Origin: Primula veris
Taxonomy: Eukaryota > Streptophyta > Magnoliopsida > Ericales > Primulaceae
Assembly (NCBI GenBank): GCA_963682055.1
Contig: OY821746.1
Span: 6,545,992 to 6,609,991, forward strand
Direction: 5' to 3'
DNA length: 64,000 nucleotides
Shown in pieces: positions 20,201 to 32,828 of this stretch (positions within the stretch are counted from its first letter, which is position 1; each line of letters opens with the position of its first letter). The notes below the pieces were generated by a model that worked only from the letters and a program-made list of their open reading frames with translations, made no database searches and was not told the DNA's origin. Made by a program: the position numbers and the translations under genes.

Positions 20201-23200
20201 AAAACTTGATGATATAGATGGTAGATAAAATATGCTTCAACTTTCACAAAATCACCTGAACTAAATCCCAAATTTATAATTCACAGAAATGGTTTGTTTT
20301 CCTTACATCTTCCTTGGTCAAAATGCGCAATAGAGAATATTCCATATAAATGACAAGCAGAGTAAGAAACTATGGACTGAAAAAACAAATTGCTTCTATT
20401 CCTTTAAATTACATTAAACATAACCACTTACTTATTGTTGAGTAATATAAAACCCAAAAATTAATACATCTCTTAGATTAATAAATTGCAGTAAGACTTG
20501 GTTCAACTTGGTATGACTAAACATTAACATTGACGAAAGGGAAAAATTCAACTGAAACATGGTGAAAATGTTGTCCTGGATATAATGCAAGAACAAAAAT
20601 ACACTACAAGGTTCATTCAAGTTGTTAATAAAATCCAAAACACCCAGGTACCTAGTTCATATATATATAAAGATGGTCAAAAAACATAAAGATGAGATCT
20701 AATCTCTACACACAAACAAATAAAGAGATTCAAAATTTTCTCAAGCCAAGAGATATGTAAAGCAGGGTTTTTACCATGTCGTCATCTTGCACATAACGAT
20801 GGAGCACATTCACAATCTGCAAGAGGGAGGTTTAACTCATTAGGATTAAAGATTTAGGCGATCTAATGTTTTTACATATATCCAAAGCTAAAATTTAATG
20901 AATAACCTAGAGGAAGAAACACGCAAGCATGGCAGAAAGAGTAGAGCTAATGGTCAGAAGCATTTAGTTGATGCAATACAAAATAAACATGTAAAACTCA
21001 GACCAGTTACTAGCATTCTGTAGTTATCTTGCTTCCAACCATAAAATTAACATGTAGAAAAGGAAAGGTAAGGGCTAAACTTAGCTAATGGGATATTGGG
21101 TAGGAATACAGGAAACAATTGTTAGCAATATACAATACTCATGTCTGATCAAAGCATTTCATACTAAAAAAAAAAAAAAGCAACCCCATATTTCATTGAT
21201 TCCCATCGGCACTTTTTGTGGAAATTGCCATTATTTTCACGACACTACAATCTCTCTCATTGTCTCCATAGTCCATCGTGATACCCGTACCCTCCAAAAT
21301 CCCATATTCTTAGAGAGGAACCAATCCAATTCCACCCTCACCCATTCCTCATGCTCCAAACATTTCCTTAAGAGGTTGTGAAGGGAAAATGAGAATTACA
21401 CCATAATTTCCATTATTTCCAAATTGCATGAAACAGTAAATATGAAAGTAAAATGGGGGTCAAACGAGATGGAAAAAGAACAAATTTTTTTATGAAAAAC
21501 TGTCTATCAGTATACATTCAAACTAAGTTGTCAGCAAAATAAAAATAACAATAAAAAACACAGCAAATGGCACAAAAGAAGAATGCCATATATAATGGAT
21601 AAATATGAAGCTGAAACAATTAAAGTGTGCCAACTTATTAATAAACACAAGTCACACATCCAATTAAATGTTCTCCCACCAGTTTCCAAAAGGCTCAATC
21701 GACTTCACCAGAATTAAGAAAACAAATTTTGAGTATTAGCTGAGTTGCAGAAATAACGATAAATAGATGATAGATCCCATTAGATATCCTGACAGGAAAA
21801 ATATACATTTAACGAACCTCTTTCAGCTTATCCACCTTTGTAAAGTGGCGTCCAAAAGATGTATAGCGCATGCCATAGAGAAAAGGGGAAAGGTACACTC
21901 TCATCTTGTTCTACAGCAAATGGAACGGAAATCAGAAATAAGTACAAATACATGTCGTCAAGACTTGGTGCAAGGTACGTGGCGATCATGCTCAATAACA
22001 AATGCAACAAGAACCTAATGAAACAAGTATTAAATGAACAAGAATAAAAGAGACACAAAAGGATCACTTATAAAGATTAATAATCCAGAGATGAAATTAC
22101 TATAACCTATAAAGAAAACAACTTGTACTGAGAAAAACCTTGTCATCAAAGCCATAACACGTTACTAATGTACAAAAAACAAATGTCACCATTAACATCA
22201 CCTAGCCTTGAGACTTTTTTAAATACACATGGTTCATCCAGATTAGCATTATAAGAATGCTAAAACTCTGTCACTAACCAAACAAGCTTGGTACTGGAAA
22301 GTGGTTGGTGCAAGGAAGCCAATAAAAGAAGAAGCATGCTGATGAGAAAAAACATGCACTTTGTAATCAAATTGTATAAACTCATCATTTTATCACTTAA
22401 AGCCAACAGATCTGCACTAGCAAAGGGATGCATACATAGAGAGATAAAAATTACTACAAGAAACAAGTATTTTAACATAGAACAGACTACTGAAAACAAA
22501 AACAGGTTCTTCTACAAATTAAGCAGAGTAAGCATGAATAGTTTTACTAGAAAAGCTGACGCTCATTAACAAAATAGACAGCCTAAAAGTTGAGAGGAAC
22601 TGAACCAGGAGGGGAAAGTACACTTCGACGAGCCATTACTTTAAGCACTTAAAACAATATAATTTATTCAAGTTAACCTCAACCAGAAATTCTTAAAAAT
22701 TCTTACCACAAATATAGAAAAATACAACGCATGTCTCAAAAATACCAGCTACCAGGCACGAGAAAAGCACAAGCATAGAAAACCTTAAACTACTATGAAA
22801 ATGGAAATAGCTAAGAATGATTAAAAAACAGTTTCCCAACATGGCATTGTGAATGATGAACAAGCATTAAGTCGCATTTTGAAAACATAAAAAATACACT
22901 TAGAATTTGGTAGCTATAGCATTTAGGAATTCAGATGCAAGTCATGAAAGTACGTATTCTCTACTCCACAAGATTGGCTAAACAAAAATAATACCTCATA
23001 TTTTATTTCTTTTAACAGTTTGACATAATTGCCTTACAAAAACTACAGTCCCTGTAACAGAACACCAAATCATACAAAAAATAGGAAAACAAGAAACCAA
23101 TTCCTCATTACAGAGCTCACAATGACAACAATAAAATAAAATAAAAGTAATTTATCTGGTACCCTTGATTAATTCTTTTCTGTAAGTATTTAACAACTAA

Positions 23201-26200
23201 GATTAACACCAACGTAAGAACTAAGAAGCCAGAGAGAGAGAATCGACACTCACCTTCCACTTAACTATTTGATGCAGAAGCCCAGGTTCACATACAGCTC
23301 TTGCATCTTCAATACTACCACCTTCTTGTAGCTTCTGTAAAGCTGCACGGATAGCCTGTGCATGTATATCAGACAACTTTAGAATACACAAACATATTAC
23401 ACCAACGATTCTGTACATCGATGCAACACCAGAAACATGACAACAAACCTCAACAGAATGCTCCACCTTTCCCAAGGTAATGGTCTTATCCACAGTATAC
23501 TTCGAATTACTAACATGAGTCTTGGGTATTTTTTGCTTCTGAATGATATGTTCCATCGTCACTGACGCCGTAGCATCTTTTACTAACGCCATTATTCTGT
23601 ATTTTGCACAAATAAGTTATCACCAAGTAACTATAGGTAATAAACTAGGGGGTTGTAATTTCCAATGTACCATAAACAAAAGGAGATTGTAGGAAAGAGT
23701 AACAAATTAGTGAAAGTAAGCCTAAGATGCAGCAAGATAGTGACAGACGGTATAATTTACCTCCTTTTTGAATCATTATCTAACCGCACCGCTGAACTGA
23801 TCATGTCTGTCTCTGCAGGCTTTTCGATTACCTTTTCACTTTGTTCTTTCTCTGGTAAGCCCTTAAAACTCTTGTTAGACATGTACTCAAATAACCTACT
23901 CCCCAAGTTAGGTGAGCTAGGTCGATCTTTAGATGTGTCTTTCGCTTCTAATTTCTTAGAGGGACCTTGCCCATCAGTTCTTCTAAAGATATTTTTAGAC
24001 ATATTGACATTTTCCCCAGATGAAGGCAGATGAACCCCTTTTTGTACTTTGACAGGTTTTCTTTTCCTAATCTCATCTTCAGATGTCAGGCTCTTCTTTT
24101 TTAGTATAAGTTTTTCTTCTCTTATGAATTGCTCAGACACCTGTTTCTTTTTTTTCCGATCATCTCCTGGGAACTTTATGTGGTTTCTAGGAGGAGTTTT
24201 AAGGTCATCATCAATCTCATGCTTCCTGGCATATAGACAAAAAAGAAGTGTGAGTAGGATAAAATATAAAAAAAGTAAAAGAATCCTTCAAGAATGGGGA
24301 CCAGAATTCAACACAACACCACTTACAAGCAGTATATAAGTATGCGGTTGGGAATAAGACCCTCCCAAGCCCTCTGTAATAATCCCTCATTCTCATCCTC
24401 ATCAAAAGCAATTTTCCTAGACAAAATAAAAGCAGGAAAAATATTGTAGAGTAACTTACGGCAGGTAGAAAAAATTAAAAAAATTAAGAATTTAATATTA
24501 CCTAGGCAAGCATTTTCTATGATATGACTTAGGGCAACGTCTGCATACAGCAAATTGCAAATTGGGGTCTGTCTTGTCCTCGCCCTGTTTGCAGACAATA
24601 CATTTATGGATGGGACAAGTGAAAGTCCCCCCAGCAGATACTTTTTTCTGAAACTCTTCAGCCATGTCAACATTGTCACGGTGCAGCAGTTTTGCAACAC
24701 AGGGTAAATGGTAAAAACGGCCACAGGTTGCAGAAACACAGGGGAAAACCTGAACACCAGGTACTAGACAGAATTAGAACAAAAACCTAATATTATTTTC
24801 GTAGTCTAAAACTAAAAACATGGTAATGAAAGGAATAGAAACGCGTTCTTCGTTAACATACCTCAGGACCCGATAGTTTATCCGAAGAGCCTAATTCTCC
24901 ACAAGCAAAGCACTGATGCTGCTTAAGTTGACAGTTTTTGCAGATGAAACTTTGTGTTGCCTGCATACGGAAATAACAAGGTAACTTACATGATATAGAA
25001 TAAACCAGAACAAAGTTATATTTGGGTTGAAAATGAAAGAATAACTTACTTCCACTTGCGCGTCTGACCAGCCAAGAGATTCACAATAAGAATCTGAACC
25101 AGCTTCTTCTGTAGCGTGAAATGACCTCATGCACCTTCCGTCACAACTGTACGAGTTTCCAATATAACAAAATAAATATCATCTGGTTCTAAATGCATCA
25201 ATGGTTATATATTAAGAAGACCAAAAAATAATAAAGGATGATTCAAATCTGTAATTTAATCTGCCAAAAGAGAGAGGCATTCTATAACCATAAAACACGT
25301 GTATGACAGTATAAGCCTTGATTCTAAAGAATATATAGACACCCTGGCCAAGTTATACACTAGATATGTACCCAATGGATGCTTTCGTTCCCAAATTCAG
25401 TTACAATACCCAAAAACTAGCAAAAAGTTTATGCCAGGAAAACAAGGTAAGTTTTTGCTTTTTTAAAAGCCACAGATTTTTTAGAATAACAAGAAACTGA
25501 AGACATGCCAGTCTCAATATCTGATTATGTCCCTGAAGATCTCTCATTATTACCGTTCAATGACACATTATCCAGAAAGTGCATAGAAAACTCATACCAA
25601 GCCACCACACATGAGGCTACTACTTAGCCAATCACTCTCTTTCCTCTCTCCCCGGCCCCTCATCTGCTCTCTCTTGTAGTCTTCATCAATCTACTCTCCC
25701 CTCTTTATTTACAATTTTGATAATGACGAATAAAAAACTGGTATTAGCTTTAGCTAATTTTGACCGAATACATTCCGTTCGATAGAAAACTCGGATTGAC
25801 TGAATTCGTCACAACCAAGAAGCAAAGTCTTAACAAAAATCACACGAAATGGGATGGTGGGTGTTGCGGTAGATAGTGTTTTCCTAAAGGAGATCGTTAT
25901 AATGTTCAAAAAATCTTGGGACCTCCTATTTCTAGCCTCTTATATTGGAAATTTAACAACAATAATGGTGAAATTAATGAGACTTCCAGAACTACACTAT
26001 TAATCTGACACTGAAAGATGTACCAGAAGATAATATGCACACGGGGAATACAAAAAATCGCAGTCAAATATTTAAAATTTTGGATAATGGTGTACCATAA
26101 AATGTCACCACCATTGTCACATATAGAACAAACGGTGTCATATAATTCCTCCTCGTCCTCAGATCCGTCCTCCTCTTCAAAATCATCTATCATGTCATCG

Positions 26201-28900
26201 TCGACGATAAAGCTAGCACTTGGTATATCCTAGAGAAAAAGTCAAATTTTCTAAACGCGGGATTAATTTATTGACTCTGAGAAGAATTAAAGAAAGAAGC
26301 AGATACAAACCTCGTCCAATGATTTCTTCCTACAAGGCTTCTCCTCCAGAAAACTTACCAAAAACTGTCATATGACCTCATCAGGTATAAGCACATATGC
26401 CAAAGTAGCAGAGAACAAACATATAAATGAGCATTGAGTTACTCTTCTGAAGACTTAGCATTATTAGTAATAATGGAGCAAGTTCCAGGCTTGAGCCCCA
26501 TGCAAAAATTGGTACAATCATACATAAGTATTTCAAATGTCTGGTAAATTTATGGTCTCTATACATCTCATTCATTAATATCTAAAAACACCTCCACTTA
26601 TGTTATGCAAAATTCATCCTTTTTTCTAGAACATTACAAGCATTTTAGATATACTTCAGAAAAAAAAAATATATAACTAAACTACTCCAAGAAAAAAAGC
26701 ACAGACCTTGGATTTTGCCAATGTTTCATCCCCTTTAACGGCCTCGGAAATTAAAGCCATGTGCTCTATAAGGTCATTCTCAGAAGGCCTGGTCTCGTAG
26801 GAGCTGCATATATCAAAAACTATGAGTATGTGAGCACTTAAATCAAAACCTCAAGGAAAGAAGGGAAAAAAATAAACATCATCTCGCTGCAGCTTTCTAG
26901 CAAATGAGTCGTCTTAGAGAAATCATGGTTCAATCAGCTAAAAAAAAGGCTAGAAAATTAATAAAGCTCGGCTCATAAGACGCTTTAACATCGACCAGAT
27001 TAGACGACAGCCCATTAGCCAAAGTTAAAAAGGCTATGCTTGAAAGCTGCAAGTAACATAAGCCTTAACAAATTAGGGGATAAGTGAACCTACAGATATA
27101 GTCAGAAGCATAAACTGAGTTTTACCCATCAATTGACGAGAGTAATATCAAAAAATATATATATTAGTATATTTATCGTCACAAGAAGTAATAACTAGCT
27201 AGAACCACCTTAATAACCAGGATCCAGGATCTCTATATCGGAGAGGCTAAAAGCCAAAAATCGACAATTCTTTTATCTAAATACATGGTAAAATAATTCC
27301 GAGATATGACCACTTCCAACCTACTCCTAGTTTGATCTCTGCTAGTTAAAACTGTAACTCTGATATGACAAATTTACTAAGCAAGACAAACAAGTACATC
27401 CACCAAAATATAATCTAGATCGCTATGCTATCAATTTCACATATTAATCTATTATTCTAAAAACGGCATAGTTTGATGATGAATCTATTATTCTAATAAA
27501 GGCAAAAAAACCTGAGATTAAAGCAACAACCAAAAAAAATCCCTAATGACTCAGCAGCAAACCATAATTCTCGAGGCAATAGTGAAATTACTGCTATACT
27601 ATTAAGTTCATTTGCCAAAAATACTATATACATGCCAAAAACACTGAGCTTAAAAGCGGCAACCAAACAAGCCGTGATAACTTGCTAATTTATTAAGAAC
27701 CAATTTAATCTAAATATGGAATAACAATCTTGAGAATTAATTAACTAATAAAAATTAAAAAAAAATGATCTTAAGAGTGCCAGCCAAAAAAAGGCCCATA
27801 AGTCACATCAAACCTTGATTCTCGAGATAAACCTGATAGTGCTAATCAAATAAAATAGTGCTACACTATCGATTTAACCTGATAAAATTATTTTACCTGA
27901 ATTCTTTGGACAAATGATCCCAAACCGCCTTCCCAACCGCCTCGGACCTCCTCCTCACAAAATGCAATAAACTCACCGTCACCAAAACCGACCTAATCAC
28001 AAAATTTAGTCATATTAAACACACCATGTTTTTTATCAAAATAGTATCGGTACAATCGTAAATTGAAAACTGTACACCAAAACCGACCTAATCACAAAAT
28101 TTAGTCATATTAAACACACCATGTTTTTCGTCAAAATAGTATCTGTACAATCGTAAATTGAAAACTGTACACCAAAACCGACCTAATCACAAAATTTAGT
28201 CATGTTAGATACATCGAGTTTTTTAATCAAAATATTGTCAGTACAATCGTAAATTGACGTGTACTTCAAAAACCGACCTATTCACAAAATTTAGTCATGT
28301 TAGATAAATGTGTTTTTGTCAAAATAGTTTTGGTACAATAGTAAATTAACAAGTGTACCCCAATACCGGACCTAATCACAAAATTTAGTCATGTTAGATA
28401 AATCGTGTTTTTTGTCAAAACAATTTTGGTACTATAGTAATTAACAATTGTACCCCAAAATCGACCTAATCACAAAATTTAGTCATGTTAGATACACCAT
28501 AATTTTAATCAAATCAGAATCGGGACAATCGTAAATTAAAAACTGTATCCCAAAAAACCGACCTAATCACGTTTTCAAAGCTCTTCCTAGCCTTTAAAAC
28601 TTGCACCCACTTCCCCTTCTCTTTCAACATCACATAAACCTCGGGCTTCACATCCGATACGTCGAACCTCCATTTAATAACTTGTTTATATATCTTCTGT
28701 AAACCGCTATCGGTGGTCCCATGTAGAAATATTTTATTATTAGAGACCGGTTCGGTATTATTATTATTATTATTATCGGAGTTGATTAAGTGGATGGGTA
28801 AATCGGAGAAGGGGACGGGTTCGTCGGATTCGTTAACGAGATGGTAATTTGTGATTGTGTTTGGTAACGTCTCGCCTTCGTCTTCTTCTGATGATGACAT
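17240..28900 (-). CDS. EDM2: EDM2-like PHD-finger chromatin regulator (19 exons, complete)
   Basis: Exons in gene order: 28563-28900, 27897-27992, 26707-26803, 26311-26364, 26096-26229, 25050-25146, 24862-24960, 24502-24749, 24327-24416, 23761-24225, 23449-23596, 23254-23355, 21818-21910, 20775-20816, 19944-20054, 19450-19521, 19231-19349, 19079-19145, 17240-18658. They join in frame to 1296 residues, close to Arabidopsis EDM2. An acidic, Asn-rich N-terminus is followed by a PHD/ePHD block (residues about 225-415: CSICDNGG, CDGRCMRSFHAT, FICKNC, CFACGELG, CPIHKCIVC, CRRCPKSYHRKC). A methyltransferase-like domain has VDFCCG (about 703-708) and NPPF (767-770). The long C-terminal exon has a basic KNKRRGGKKQR stretch and NPGYxDQFG repeats. 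EDM2 reads histone marks and controls intronic heterochromatin and poly(A)-site choice at RPP7 and IBM1. Whether the methyltransferase fold is catalytic is unknown. Confidence 0.93.
27993..28562 (-). repeat. EDM2 intron 1: six ~95-bp intron-like tandem units
   Basis: The intron is exactly tiled by six units. Borders on the plus strand fall after 27992, 28087, 28182, 28277, 28371, 28465 and 28562, giving spacings of 95, 95, 95, 94, 94 and 97. Read on the coding strand, each unit starts GTCGGT or a close variant (GTCCGG, GTCGAT) and ends GTGATTAG or GTGAATAG. Each also has a branch-site-like stretch (CATGACTAAATTTT or TATGACTAAATTTT) about 20 bases before its AG. The two units nearest exon 2 differ at only about three positions, while the others are more diverged. 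Confidence 0.9.
28757..28778 (-). repeat. AAT microsatellite in EDM2 exon 1
   Basis: A run of ATT triplets (plus strand) encodes six consecutive Asn in the N-terminal region of the EDM2-like protein. Confidence 0.8.
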
Positions 28901-28946
28901 TTTTTTACCAGTTGTTATCGAGATTTAGTAAACCCTCGCGTTACAG

Positions 28947-28947
<1 letters not shown>

Positions 28948-28987
<40 letters not shown>

Positions 28988-29008
28988 TATAGAGAGAGAG
29001 AGAGAGAA
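28948..29008. repeat. TA and GA microsatellites in the EDM2 5' region
   Basis: (TA)n is followed by two blocks of (GA)n, 48-108 bp upstream of the EDM2 start codon. On the coding strand this is a CT-rich tract, a common plant core-promoter or 5' UTR feature. Confidence 0.7.
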
Positions 29009-29034
29009 ATAGCACGCGGGGGTGATAAAACAAT

Positions 29035-30057
29035 CTAATGTGAGGAGATTCTTTATTCAATATGCAATTTACTTATCTGTAAGGGACGTGAGATTGACGA
29101 TCCCACGTCTACGTGGCACAGACATTATTTTTTTTTTTTATTTTTTTTTTTACAAAAAAAACTTTTTTTATTTTAAAAAAAAAAAAACCTAACCATCAAC
29201 TATCAAACTCTTTCGTATATCAAATTAATATATTTTTTTATCAAATCAATATCACTCTACCACTACAATTATCCCCAATTTTATCAAAAAAAAAACCTCT
29301 CCCAATTTACCAAAATAAAAGCTCGTCCAATTTTACCAAAAATAAACTCTAACCATAACCACCAAACTACTTGGTATATCAAATTAATATCATTTTTTTT
29401 CTCACTCTACCACTACAATTATCAAGTAAATATTTATTTTTATTATTGAGTTTAAATTTTATGTAAATAGATATAATTATTAATAAGTTATAATAAAAAT
29501 AAATATTTACTTTATAATTGTACATCACTCTACCTTGATAATTGTAGTGGTAGAGTGATGTACAATTATCAAGTAAATATTTATTTTTATTATAACTTAT
29601 TAATAATTATATCTATTTACATAAAATTTAAACTCAATAATAAAAATAAATATTTACTTGATAATTGTAGTGGTAGAGTGAGAAAAAAAATAATATTAAT
29701 TTGATATACCAAGTAGTTTGGTGGTTATGGTTAGAGTTTATTTTTGGTAAAATTGGACGAGCTTTTATTTTGGTAAATTGGGAGAGGTTTTTTTTTTAAT
29801 AAAATTGGGGATAATTGTAGTGGTAGAGTGATATTGATTTGATAAAAAAATATATTAATTTGATATACGAAAGAGTTTGATAGTTGATGGTTAGGTTTTT
29901 TTTTTTTTAAATCAAAAAAGTTTTTTTTGTAAAAAAAAAATAAAAAAAAAAATAAAAAAAATAATGTCTGTGCCACGTAGACGTGGGATCGTCAATCCCT
30001 CGTAACTTATACAGATAAGTAAATTGCATATTGAATAAAGAATCTCCCCTAATGTGA
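29035..30057. mobile_element. Near-palindromic foldback element, Mutator-like, non-autonomous
   Basis: A perfect 9-bp duplication CTAATGTGA (29035-29043, 30049-30057) flanks 29044-30048. The arms 29044-29534 and 29549-30048 are inverted copies with a ~14-base loop (29535-29548). The terminus is GGAGATTCTTTATTCAA, with the inverse TTGAATAAAGAATCTCCC on the right. Differences between arms are small indels in homopolymers, plus one stretch near TTACAGATAAG. Open frames at 29113-29352 (+) and 29731-29976 (-) are mirror images of each other and not genes. A 9-bp duplication with long TIRs indicates a non-autonomous MULE. It lies 143 bp upstream of the EDM2 start codon. Confidence 0.85.
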
Positions 30058-30224
30058 ACCGTTCGATTATTTGTAGTTTGTACTTTGTACGTGTGATTAT
30101 ATTGCGTCACCTGAAAGTTCTGCAACTAACATTTTATATAAAAAAAATCATATGTATTCGCACACTTTTTTCTCACTCAATTACATACTCCCTTACCTCT
30201 ATTACACACTCCTTTACATGTATA

Positions 30225-30230
30225 ATAATA

Positions 30231-30274
<44 letters not shown>

Positions 30275-30660
30275 CAATATCAGATTTAATAATTTTTCTT
30301 ATTTTTAATTAACATTTAAATTTGGTATATAGTTTCAACTAGGGTTCTACTATATTTTTATTTGGGTTTTTAGTACGTTGGGTTTATATATATATATATA
30401 TATTATTAATACCAAATTTAATAATTTTTCTTATTTTTAATTAATATTTAAATTTATGGTAGTCTCAACTAGGGTTCTACTATATTTTTATTTGGTTTTT
30501 AGTAGGTTGGGTATATATATATATATATATATATATATTAGTAATAACAGATTTAATAATTTTTCTTATTTTTAATTAATATTTAAATTTAAGATAGTCT
30601 CAACTAGGGTTCTACTATATTTTTATTTGGTTTTTTAGTAGGTTGAGTTTTTATTATGTT
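30225..30660. repeat. Three ~130-bp tandem units with (TA)n spacers
   Basis: Units start near 30284, 30415 and 30551. Each has ATTTAATAATTTTTCTTA, then TTTAAATTT, then CAACTAGGGTTCTACTATAT, then TTTTTAGTAGGTTGGGT-like sequence, and are separated by (TA)n at 30235-30270, 30387-30403 and 30512-30538. The same family is at 42959-43260 (three units, no TA spacers) and 44777-44880 (one unit). Confidence 0.75.
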
Positions 30661-30886
30661 GAATATTTTTATTTTGGTTTATCAAATTTGTGTTTTATGT
30701 ACATTTTGAGGAATACATATGTCTTTAATTAACTATGAAGTGTGCAAGTTGTGTCATGACCCATTTATTACCCTTTTTTTTTTCTAATACCCAAAATATA
30801 TTACCAAAACTTAGTGCATTTAAAAATTTATTTTAATAACATACAAACATATAATTACAGTATATTTATTAGAGTTGTATGTTTTG

Positions 30887-30923
<37 letters not shown>

Positions 30924-32360
30924 TATATTTTTCGTTAAAGTTTTTTGAAGGAGGAGAGTTGACGCGGGCTCGGATTATTTTCACCCAGTTATTTTTCACT
31001 GATGCAAGGTATATGTACAAGTACAAGATACAATACAGGAACATTCCAAAATTTATAAAATATAAAAAATGATATGGGAATATGTTAAACTTTGAAAATA
31101 AATGATACAGAACACGATAACTGATAATTTACATAAATATTACTGAGTATATAGGTATTTAGTTTATAAAATAAAAAAGATTATATATATTATATATATA
31201 TTAGTTGCGACCGACATTTTTTGTGATAGTCACACTTGTTTGTGAATGTTATGTTAATTTTTCATAAGAGACTTTAAACTTTAATTTTTTTTTAGTATAT
31301 TTTGTGTTTTTCGTGTAAGTAAAGTGACCACGACATGAATTAGTAAACGTCTAATATGTGTGAAGATGTGTCGGTGAAGTGAGTGCATGGTCAACTCATC
31401 AAGAAGTCCACGACACGCAAATTGAAACGTGTTACACATGAAAAGAACGTTGGACTATGTTCGTGTCCAACAGGACACTCGTATTTTTTTTTAAATAGTC
31501 GCTTTTACATAAACAAAGGTAGGTATTTTGGATTGCATTAAAAGTATGGAAAAATGTGACTTTTTAAAGATACGGCGAAATTTTGATATCTTCAAAACAT
31601 AACTTGAAACATTTATTTCACCAATAAAAAAAAAAAGAATTTACAGTTATTTAATTATGATTCTTGGTTCCCGTCTCCCGATTCTTGCTATTGATTAATT
31701 ATTATTATTATTTTACTCGTTTTATGTTTCCGATTTCTGTATTTATTCCTTCATACACGCTATTGGTTTAGACCTTCAAAAAATTAGCGAGAGGAAATAA
31801 AGTTATGATGCATGTGAAATGTCACGTTTTATGGATTCTCCTGAAAATCTAATCATAAATCACTTGTCATAAATAATTTGTGCAAATTATGAATAAGTGG
31901 AATTTCTTCAAATTAAGTAATAAATTAATAAATATGCGATGTACTTGTCAAGTGGAAGCCACGCAGATACTAATTTAATTAGAATTGGGATTCATCGAAT
32001 CACCACTCATGTTTAATTTAGATTTTCACAATAAAGTATTAAACTTCGATTTTGCTAACGAGTATCTCGTTTAACCATTAAATACATTTATATAATTGAC
32101 TTGCATTTAATATGAATATTATATTCATTTATACTATAACATCATAGCATTACCATTTAACATTTTTACGTATTTGATTTACTTAATTAAGAAAATCATA
32201 TTAATGTATTACTATAATAAACAATTTCAAACAAATTACATTCAATGCATGTGGGCACATGTTATCTTTTTCCTTAAAAGATTGGCATATTTTGGTGATT
32301 AATGTAATCTAGAGTTGTTAATCATTATTATTAAGGTATCTACACGTTATGTGTCCACTA
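30661..32360. other. AT-rich intergenic, no gene seen
   Basis: This stretch holds the 3' part shared with the dispersed repeat of 43.0-43.4 kb (to about 30770) and another (TA)n at 30889-30920. The remainder is AT-rich upstream sequence of the S-protein-homolog gene. Confidence 0.5.
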
Positions 32361-32366
32361 TATAAA
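32361..32366 (+). promoter_or_regulatory. TATA box of the S-protein homolog gene
   Basis: TATAAA in CACTATATAAACAC lies 60 bp upstream of the start codon. Confidence 0.6.
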
Positions 32367-32420
32367 CACATAAAATCCTGATTTTGATTCACAAATAACT
32401 AGCGGTCGAATAAAAAAAAC

Positions 32421-32828
32421 ATGAGTCACTTGTTTTACTTGCGAGGCATGTTGGTCTTTTTTCTTGTATACAATCCTATATTTTACAAGGCCTGTCAAGC
32501 AAATATAAGGGTCCATATCGCTAACACAATAATTTCTGGATATCCATTGCGTTTACGATGTCAATCTCAGCAAGAAGACCTCGGAGTTAGTACGCTCTAT
32601 AAATTTCAACAATTTAGTTGGACGTTTGCAGACGAATCCCGTCAATATAAATGCGATTTCATTTGGTATTATAATAATAAAACTATTACAGTATACGATA
32701 AATACCTTCAACATGAGTGTGGTTTCAAAGGTCCACACGATGCGGATTGCTATTGGGAGGTTAGACCTAATGGTTTTTGGTTCAGTGGTAATAATCAATT
32801 ATTCAGAAAAAAGTTTACATGGCATTGA
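32421..32828 (+). CDS. SPH: S-protein homolog (SPH family), secreted
   Basis: Intronless gene for 135 residues. Residues 1 to about 26 form a signal peptide (hydrophobic GMLVFFLVYNPIFY core, cleavage near CQA). A second Met at residue 10 could also start it. The mature part has the plant self-incompatibility S1 layout: VHIANTI strand, YPLRLRCQSQQEDLGV, an FQQFSWTF strand, YKCDFIWYY, then CGFKG and the C-terminal DCYWEVRPNGFWF. Four cysteines fit the two disulfides of the family. In Papaver the S-protein triggers pollen rejection; in most plants SPH members are numerous secreted proteins of unknown role, some acting as small-protein chaperones. The length is typical and there are no breaks. 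The gene stands alone in a repeat-rich region. Confidence 0.88.
   Translation: MSHLFYLRGMLVFFLVYNPIFYKACQANIRVHIANTIISGYPLRLRCQSQQEDLGVSTLYKFQQFSWTFADESRQYKCDFIWYYNNKTITVYDKYLQHECGFKGPHDADCYWEVRPNGFWFSGNNQLFRKKFTWH

Noticed and set aside
22260..22569. Open frames inside EDM2 introns (also 21088-21381 and 20432-20638)
   Set aside because: They lie between well-supported exons and have no similarity to the EDM2 protein or other families I know.
27993..28562. Reading the EDM2 intron 1 array as a CRISPR-like or minisatellite coding repeat
   Set aside because: Unit borders coincide exactly with the exon/intron junctions and each unit carries splice-type signals; the units have stops in all relevant frames, so it is an intron structure.
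29113..29976. Two near-identical ~80-residue frames on opposite strands
   Set aside because: They are the two arms of one inverted-repeat element; the mirrored low-complexity sequence is not a gene.
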